A DNA stretch of 5,258 nt from Ktedonobacter racemifer (GTDB lineage Bacteria > Chloroflexota > DTOL01 > JACQYG01), in NCBI GenBank assembly GCA_020723545.1, contig DYIS01000198.1, positions 1 through 5,258 of the forward strand, written 5' to 3'. The notes beneath the pieces were generated by a model. The model worked only from the letters and a program-made list of their open reading frames with translations, had not been told where the DNA came from and searched no databases. Shown one piece after another: positions 1-3,925 of this stretch. Every line of letters starts with the position of its first letter. Position 1 is the first letter of the stretch. The position numbers and the translations under genes were made by a program.

Positions 1-4
1 CAAA

Positions 5-40
5 GCCCCGATACATTACACAGAATCAAAGTATCGGGGC
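5..40. repeat. Perfect 10-bp inverted repeat (GCCCCGATAC / GTATCGGGGC)
   Basis: Bases 5-14 (GCCCCGATAC) are the exact reverse complement of bases 31-40 (GTATCGGGGC), separated by a 16-nt A/T-rich spacer. The pentamer CAAAG occurs at 1-5 and again in the same orientation at 40-44, so the structure has short direct repeats at its edges. On the minus strand the hairpin is followed by TTTG and then the window edge. It could therefore be the terminator of a minus-strand gene whose T-run lies outside the window, or part of a repeat family. No T-run follows on the plus strand. The inverted repeat is certain; its role is not. Confidence 0.6.
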
Positions 41-58
41 AAAGCCTACCGTACATGC

Positions 59-87
59 TTGTCATATCGTAACCAGTCCCCTATTCT
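59..87 (+). promoter_or_regulatory. Possible sigma-70 promoter upstream of the transglutaminase gene
   Basis: TTGTCA (59-64, 5 of 6 matches to the -35 consensus) is followed after 17 nt by TATTCT (82-87, 4 of 6 matches to the -10 consensus). Transcription would start near 94, giving a leader of about 80 nt before the ATG at 174. The promoter overlaps the left half of the terminator-like hairpin at 77-118, so a transcript starting here would lack the 5' arm of that hairpin. A second TTGTCA at 130-135 has no acceptable -10 box. This is a motif match only. Confidence 0.3.
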
Positions 88-118
88 ACCGTTCTCGGCG
101 GTGAGGGGAGGCTTTTTT
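77..118 (+). terminator. Terminator-like hairpin with T6 tract
   Basis: TCCCCT (77-82) pairs with AGGGGA (104-109), and inside it ACCG (88-91) pairs with CGGT (99-102). Outside, AG (75-76) can pair with CT (112-113) across a GG bulge. Six Ts follow at 113-118. This is the layout of an intrinsic terminator on the plus strand, although the stem is interrupted. It most likely ends a plus-strand transcript entering from left of the window. Because it lies 56 nt before the transglutaminase ATG, attenuation of read-through into that gene is an alternative. Confidence 0.5.
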
Positions 119-173
119 CAGGAAAGTCTTTGTCAAGTTTTGAGGTGAAGCCTGACTAGCACAGAGGCTGACC

Positions 174-2618
174 ATGGGATACCTGGTTAAGATATTTCAC
201 ACCGAAGAGGGATGGTTCACCCTCTTCTTACTATGCGTGCTGGTCCTGCTGCCGGTGTTGTCCTTGGACGAGGCCGGCTGGGTGGAGGGGACCGAGGTGC
301 TGGTGGGCATCGTTCTACTATCGGTCCTCTTCGGCCTCTTGTTGGCCAAGTCTGCTCTGCCGCGCTACGTGGCGGTTCCCCTGGGCCTCTTGTTCGGGGC
401 AGCGGCGGCTTTCCTGATCGTTGGCCAGGTGTTACTCCCCTTTTCCCGCCTGCCGGGCCGGCTGGGGCCTTTCTGGGGCTGGGTCCAGCAGATAATTCGA
501 GGGAGGCCCGCGGGTATTAACCCGCTGGAGCCATTGGTCTGGCAGAGCTGGCGGCAGGGGGAGATGATCGCCGACCGCCTATGGTACTGGATCGACGCCG
601 GGTTGAGCGGCCGCACCTCCAGCGACAACCTGATGTTCCTGTTGCTCATAGCGGCCATCGCCTGGGCCCTGGGCTTCTATTCGGCGTGGTGTACCTACCG
701 CTACCGCAGCCCTCTGGTTGCGCTCTTGCCGCCGGGCGTGGTGTTGGCGACCAATGTCTTCCTGTCCAACAAGGGAATGGGTTACCTGGTGCTCTACCTG
801 GGCTGTGCCTACCTCTTCATGCTCTGGCTCAACAGCAAGGCCATGGAACGGGCCTGGGACAAGGCGGCGGTGGACTACTCCACCGAGCTGCCCATGGACA
901 TGGCCCTGAACAGCGCCTGGCTCATCGTGGCGCTGGTGACCGTGGGCCTCTTGCAGCCATCCTCTGGCTTCAATCCGGTGGCTTCGGCCTTCTGGAACTA
1001 CGCGAGCTGGCCCTGGGGCGAGGTGGAGACGGTCTTCAACCGGCTCTTCTCCGGCCTGAACAACCCCAACCCTGACCTGGGCACCGGATCCAAGGGGGCC
1101 CTTGTGCTGGGCGGCTCGTTCGAACGCGGGCCCTCCAGCCAGGTTTTCATGTACGTCACCACCGACGAGGTCATCCCGACCTTAGCCGAGATGCGCGGAC
1201 TGGGAGAGGATATGGAGGTGCCTTCCCACTACTGGCGGGGGGTCACCTACGACTATTACACCGGCCGGGGTTGGGCTAACAGCGAGAAGACCTCTTTGGA
1301 CCGCACGCCAGACCAGGCGGTGCCGGCCTCGGTGGTCCCCGGCACCTTGCTGTCCCAGACGGTGGAGATAGTGCAGCCCCGGGCCGACGTGATCTTCGCC
1401 GCCAACCAACCCATGCAGTTGGGGCAGCCCTATCGGCTGATAGCCCTGGGGAGCGAGGACTATTCGGCCCTTTACATGAAGCGGCCCCCTCTGGCCGCCG
1501 CGCACTACACAGTGGTCTCCAACCTGCCCAAGGCCGGCGTCAAGGACTTGCGGAAGGCCTCCACCAATTATCCCTCCTGGGTAGCCAAACACTACCTGCA
1601 ATTGCCGGCCAGCCTGCCCAAACGGGTGGAGGATCTGGCCCGCCAGATCACCGCCGGCGCGACCAATCCCTACGATAAGGCAGTGGCGGTGCAGAGCTAT
1701 CTGCGCCAGCTCCCCTACGACCAGAACATCAAGCTCCCCGCCGGGGATTTCGATGCGGTGGACTATTTCCTCTTCATCCAAAAGGGCTATTGCGACTACT
1801 TCGGGACGGTGATGGCGGTCCTATTGCGCAGCGTAGGGGTCCCGGCCCGGCTCGCCACCGGTTATCTGCCGGGGGCCTACGACTTCGGCGCCAGGCACTA
1901 TGTGGTGGCCGAAAGGGACGCCCACGTCTGGACCGAGGTCTATTTCCCGCCTTACGGCTGGATCGAGTTCGAGCCCACGCCTTCTCGGGCGCTGATCCCA
2001 AGGTTCGAGGGCTCCGCCTACGAAACCATGGAAGAGCCTTTCGCCCCTCCAGAAGAGCCCGAGGCCGGGCCAGGGGGTCGAAAATCCTGGCTGGGCCTGG
2101 GCTTCCAGTGGGCCGGACAGGTGGGTTTCCGCGGGGTGCTGGCGCTGGGGCTGATCCTGGGACTCCTGGCCTGGACCTTGTGGCCCCTGGTGGAGAGAAG
2201 GCTAACCCGGGCTACCTGGGTGAGCCTTGCCTACCAGCGCCTGTGTCGCTATGGAGCCTGGGCGGGGGAGGGCAAGATGCCGGCCCAAACCGTGCTGGAG
2301 TATTCCCGGTGCCTTCAGCAAAGGATCGCCCAGGCGCCGGAGAAGCCTCTTCCCTGGCGAGGCCGCCTCACCCCCCAGGCCCGGGCCAAAGGCCAGGAGG
2401 GCGTGGCGGCCATCAGCCGTATGTATTCGCAGGCTCAATATAGCCCAAAGCCGCTGGACCAGGTGGCGCAACTGGACGCGGCCATTGCCTGGTCGAAGAC
2501 CCGGCCGGTGCTGATGCGGCTGGCCTTGCGACACGTCTGGGATTCTCTGATAAGGACGTTCAAGAACGAGGGGAAAGAACCCTACCACGAAGACGCAAAG
2601 ATGACTAATAGCAGATAG
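174..2618 (+). CDS. Membrane-anchored transglutaminase-like protein (TgpA type)
   Basis: This 814-residue protein combines an N-terminal multi-pass membrane region with an extracytoplasmic transglutaminase core. Hydrophobic segments lie near residues 15-31, 42-58, 65-89, 152-172, 179-196, 203-219 and 245-261. A large extracytoplasmic part follows, with the motif YWRGVTYDYYTGRGW (353-367) typical of TgpA proteins. The papain-like core spans about 490-603. Its nucleophile is C540 in KGYCDYF, its histidine is H584 in RDAHVWTEVYF, and the third catalytic position is E600 in GWIEFEPTP, where Asp is usual. After a Pro/Glu-rich linker (about 620-640) a last membrane helix (652-672) leads to a cytoplasmic tail resembling the DUF4129-type ending of such proteins. 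The family is known for protein crosslinking or cysteine-protease-like activity at the membrane, often beside MoxR ATPase and DUF58 genes. Those would lie outside this window, and the substrate cannot be told. The ATG at 174 is supported by AGAGG at 163-167, 6 nt upstream. The last 12 residues (PYHEDAKMTNSR) are encoded by repeat DNA and may not be ancestral. Confidence 0.9.
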   Translation: MGYLVKIFHTEEGWFTLFLLCVLVLLPVLSLDEAGWVEGTEVLVGIVLLSVLFGLLLAKSALPRYVAVPLGLLFGAAAAFLIVGQVLLPFSRLPGRLGPFWGWVQQIIRGRPAGINPLEPLVWQSWRQGEMIADRLWYWIDAGLSGRTSSDNLMFLLLIAAIAWALGFYSAWCTYRYRSPLVALLPPGVVLATNVFLSNKGMGYLVLYLGCAYLFMLWLNSKAMERAWDKAAVDYSTELPMDMALNSAWLIVALVTVGLLQPSSGFNPVASAFWNYASWPWGEVETVFNRLFSGLNNPNPDLGTGSKGALVLGGSFERGPSSQVFMYVTTDEVIPTLAEMRGLGEDMEVPSHYWRGVTYDYYTGRGWANSEKTSLDRTPDQAVPASVVPGTLLSQTVEIVQPRADVIFAANQPMQLGQPYRLIALGSEDYSALYMKRPPLAAAHYTVVSNLPKAGVKDLRKASTNYPSWVAKHYLQLPASLPKRVEDLARQITAGATNPYDKAVAVQSYLRQLPYDQNIKLPAGDFDAVDYFLFIQKGYCDYFGTVMAVLLRSVGVPARLATGYLPGAYDFGARHYVVAERDAHVWTEVYFPPYGWIEFEPTPSRALIPRFEGSAYETMEEPFAPPEEPEAGPGGRKSWLGLGFQWAGQVGFRGVLALGLILGLLAWTLWPLVERRLTRATWVSLAYQRLCRYGAWAGEGKMPAQTVLEYSRCLQQRIAQAPEKPLPWRGRLTPQARAKGQEGVAAISRMYSQAQYSPKPLDQVAQLDAAIAWSKTRPVLMRLALRHVWDSLIRTFKNEGKEPYHEDAKMTNSR

Positions 2619-2689
2619 CTGATAGCAAATTACAGCTACCATTGGCCATCTGCCATCTGCCACCATCTACATCCTTCGTGGCTTAGTGG
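2585..2689. repeat. Composite degenerate tandem repeat forming a long imperfect palindrome
   Basis: Four repeat blocks are nested symmetrically. On the left is CCACGAAG (2585-2592), followed by a related octamer ACGCAAAG (2593-2600). Next comes a run of heptamers in one orientation: GACTAAT, AGCAGAT, AGCTGAT, AGCAAAT (2603-2630). Then come heptamers in the opposite orientation: CATTGGC, CATCTGC, CATCTGC, CACCATC (2640-2667). On the right are CTTCGTGG and CTTAGTGG (2674-2689); the first is the exact reverse complement of the left octamer. The block overlaps the 3' end of the transglutaminase gene and fills most of the gap before the ROK gene's stop. It resembles in kind the short tandemly repeated heptamers described in cyanobacteria, but the unit sequence differs. 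It could be a dispersed repeat family or a small non-autonomous element. Confidence 0.7.
2611..2660. other. 20-bp imperfect stem-loop between convergent genes
   Basis: GCAGATAGCTGATAGCAAAT (2611-2630) pairs with ATTGGCCATCTGCCATCTGC (2641-2660) at 16 of 20 positions around a 10-nt loop (2631-2640). Two of the four mismatches become G-U wobbles in RNA from the minus strand, so the hairpin is stronger in the ROK transcript (18 of 20 paired). It covers the transglutaminase stop codon (2616-2618) and starts 58 nt past the ROK stop. Neither side has a clear T-run, so it is not a standard intrinsic terminator. It may protect the 3' ends of both mRNAs, or help to stop convergent transcription. Confidence 0.55.
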
Positions 2690-2699
2690 CTAAACCGCG

Positions 2700-2715
2700 C
2701 CTTCAGCCTTGAAGG
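2700..2715 (-). terminator. Small hairpin just after the ROK stop; weak terminator candidate
   Basis: CCTTCA (2700-2705) and TGAAGG (2710-2715) form a perfect 6-bp stem with a GCCT loop, only 3 nt beyond the ROK stop codon (2719-2721) in the minus direction. On the minus strand it is followed by CGCGGTTTAG, which contains only three Ts. It could assist termination or mRNA 3'-end protection, but on its own it is a poor intrinsic terminator. Confidence 0.3.
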
Positions 2716-2718
2716 GGA

Positions 2719-3681
2719 TCACCGCCCCAATTCGGATAGCACCAGGGCCACCGCGCCGTATAGCCCCGCGTCATCACCCAGGGCCGCCGGCACGATGCGG
2801 ACGTTCCGGCGGAAGACCTCCATGGCCCTCTCCTGGACTGTACGGCGGATGGGCTCCAGGAGCAATTCGCCAGCGTTGGCCACGCCGCCCCCGATGATGA
2901 CCAGGCGGGGGTTGAAGAGGTGCAAGAGGTTCACCACCCCCACGCCGATGTTCTCCCCGGCGTGCGCCAGGATCTGCCGGGCTAAGCGGTCGCCCTGCCG
3001 GGCGGCGCGGTGCACGTGCTCGGCGGAGATGGGCCTGTTCTCGGCCTGAGCCAGGGTGGCGATGGCGGTGGCTTCTCCCCTGGCTATGGCCTCGTTGGCC
3101 TGGCGGGCGATGGCCGGCCCCGCCGCCAGGACCTCCAGGCACCCAACGTTGCCGCAGCGGTCCCGGCGGCCATTTATGTCAATGGTCTGGTGCCCCACCT
3201 CTCCGGCCGCGCCGTCGGCGCCCAGGAACAGCCTGCCGCCGGAGATGATCCCGCCGCCTATGCCGGTGCTGATGGTGATGTAGATAAGATCGTCCACCCC
3301 TTTGCCCACCCCGAAGCGGTGCTCCCCCAGCGCCGCCAGGTTGGCGTCGTTGCCCACGTAGACGGGGAGGTGGAACTCCTGGGCCAGGAGATCTCGGAGC
3401 GGCACGTCGTGCCAGCCGGGCAGGTTGGGAGGGGTGGAGATCACCCCGGTCCAGGGGTTAAGGGGGCCCGGCGCTCCCAGGCCGATGCCCAGGATGGCCT
3501 GGCCCTGTGCCGCGGCCACCATCTCGCGCAGGCAGGCTACGATGCGCCCCAGGACCACGTCCGGGCCCCGGGAGGCCAGGGTGGGGAGGCTCTTGCGGGC
3601 CAAGAGATGGCCCCGAACATCGAAAAGGGCTGACCGGATCTTGGTTCCCCCCAGGTCAGCCCCGATGATCACGTCCGACAC
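2719..3681 (-). CDS. ROK-family sugar kinase, probable glucokinase
   Basis: This 320-residue cytoplasmic protein has the usual length of a ROK kinase. It lacks the N-terminal helix-turn-helix of ROK repressors, so kinase is the better call. The ATP phosphate motif DLGGTK is at 9-14, the catalytic base D112 lies in GNDAN (110-114), and STGIGGG (138-144) is the second phosphate loop. Sugar and zinc residues lie in GEVGH (E161, H164) and in the segment DRCGNVGCLE (174-183). The usual zinc motif is CxCGxxGC after a His. Here the first Cys is replaced by D174, leaving H164, C176 and C181. IIGGG (262-266) and GDDAGLYGA (302-310) complete the fold. The expected reaction is ATP-dependent phosphorylation of glucose to glucose-6-phosphate. 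Fructose, N-acetylmannosamine or another hexose cannot be excluded. The start is GTG at 3681-3679, with AGAGG (3695-3691) 9 nt upstream and a promoter further up. The gene stands alone: it converges with the transglutaminase gene and diverges from the AOR gene. Confidence 0.92.
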   Translation of the reverse strand: MSDVIIGADLGGTKIRSALFDVRGHLLARKSLPTLASRGPDVVLGRIVACLREMVAAAQGQAILGIGLGAPGPLNPWTGVISTPPNLPGWHDVPLRDLLAQEFHLPVYVGNDANLAALGEHRFGVGKGVDDLIYITISTGIGGGIISGGRLFLGADGAAGEVGHQTIDINGRRDRCGNVGCLEVLAAGPAIARQANEAIARGEATAIATLAQAENRPISAEHVHRAARQGDRLARQILAHAGENIGVGVVNLLHLFNPRLVIIGGGVANAGELLLEPIRRTVQERAMEVFRRNVRIVPAALGDDAGLYGAVALVLSELGR

Positions 3682-3709
3682 CTGGTTGATCCTCTTTTAG
3701 TCCAGCGCT

Positions 3710-3738
3710 ATCTTACCCCACCACAACCACCCTGTCAA
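3710..3738 (-). promoter_or_regulatory. Sigma-70 promoter of the ROK kinase gene
   Basis: On the minus strand a perfect -35 box TTGACA (3738-3733) is followed after exactly 17 nt by TAAGAT (3715-3710), which matches 4 of 6 positions of TATAAT. Transcription should start near 3703, about 22 nt before the GTG start at 3681, with the Shine-Dalgarno AGAGG in between. Spacing and position fit well for a housekeeping promoter serving only the ROK gene. Confidence 0.7.
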
Positions 3739-3770
3739 GAAAGGCTACAGGCCTCATCACGAGCTGGTTT

Positions 3771-3798
3771 CATCTTCCATTTTCCACCTTCCATCCTC
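3771..3798. repeat. Degenerate heptamer tandem repeat, four units
   Basis: Four consecutive 7-bp units read CATCTTC, CATTTTC, CACCTTC and CATCCTC, fitting the consensus CAYYYTC. The period is the same as in the tract at 2603-2667 and the units are related (CATCTGC there, CATCTTC here), so the ROK gene has heptamer repeats on both sides. The tract is a pyrimidine-rich run on the plus strand, lying between the -35 boxes of the two divergent promoters and overlapping neither. No coding role is visible. Confidence 0.65.
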
Positions 3799-3844
3799 CA
3801 GGAGAGGAGCCGTTTTCGGCCCTGGCCCCCGCACCATCCACAAC

Positions 3845-3872
3845 TTGACACCGGGGAATACCTCTGTATAAT
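3845..3872 (+). promoter_or_regulatory. Full-consensus sigma-70 promoter of the AOR-family gene
   Basis: TTGACA (3845-3850) and TATAAT (3867-3872) are both exact consensus hexamers with a 16-nt spacer, and the -10 region continues into an AT-rich stretch (ATATAG). Transcription should start near 3879-3880, about 46 nt before the ATG at 3926. Such a match implies a strong basal promoter, usually paired with a repressor or another control step. Confidence 0.85.
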
Positions 3873-3895
3873 ATATAGCCAGCTAATGGGCCTAC

Positions 3896-3913
3896 ATCTT
3901 CGAAGTCGAAGAT
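3896..3913. promoter_or_regulatory. 18-bp palindrome in the AOR leader; candidate operator
   Basis: ATCTTCGA (3896-3903) and TCGAAGAT (3906-3913) are exact reverse complements around a 2-bp centre AG. The same stretch also contains TCGAAG twice in tandem (3900-3905 and 3906-3911). It lies about 17 bp downstream of the predicted transcription start and ends 2 nt before the Shine-Dalgarno GGAGA (3916-3920). A dimeric repressor bound here would block the strong promoter. In RNA a hairpin of the outer 6 bp (ATCTTC/GAAGAT, 6-nt loop) could instead affect access to the ribosome site. Which protein binds, if any, cannot be told. Confidence 0.5.
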
Positions 3914-3915
3914 AT

Positions 3916-3920
3916 GGAGA
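3916..3920 (+). promoter_or_regulatory. Ribosome binding site that fixes the AOR start
   Basis: GGAGA lies 5 nt before the ATG at 3926. It overlaps the G of an in-frame upstream ATG at 3914-3916, which has no purine-rich Shine-Dalgarno of its own (the palindrome occupies that place). This favours translation from 3926, giving a protein beginning MYGFYNRFLRVDL, the usual beginning of AOR-family proteins. Confidence 0.7.
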
Positions 3921-3925
3921 CAAGG

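Noticed and set aside
77..118. T-box or riboswitch leader before the transglutaminase gene
   Set aside because: No T-box sequence, specifier stem or known aptamer pattern was recognised. A plain interrupted terminator explains the hairpin and T-run.
1182..1781. A 199-codon minus-strand reading frame opposite the transglutaminase gene
   Set aside because: It is an antisense shadow typical of GC-rich coding DNA, with His/Gly-rich composition and no family motif. It lies fully inside a well-supported gene.
1790..2443. A 217-codon plus-strand reading frame inside the transglutaminase gene
   Set aside because: It is an out-of-frame shadow of the catalytic core. Its translation is low in complexity, Arg/Gly/Pro-rich and without any recognisable motif, while the main frame carries the conserved Cys, His and PTP motifs over the same bases.
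2603..2667. CRISPR array
   Set aside because: The units are only 7 bp, directly adjacent and degenerate, with no spacers of uniform length and no cas genes nearby.
3010..3633. A 207-codon plus-strand reading frame opposite the ROK gene
   Set aside because: It mirrors the ROK coding frame, where every ROK motif is present. The antisense translation has no recognisable domain.
2719..3681. ROK-family transcriptional repressor instead of kinase
   Set aside because: The protein begins directly with the ATP-binding motif, has the length of the kinases, and lacks an N-terminal helix-turn-helix domain. The catalytic Asp is present.
3914..3925. Upstream in-frame ATG at 3914 as the AOR start
   Set aside because: It lacks a Shine-Dalgarno, overlaps the one serving ATG 3926, and would add METR before the usual MYGF-type beginning. 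Numbering from 3926 also puts the cluster cysteines closest to those of the P. furiosus enzyme.
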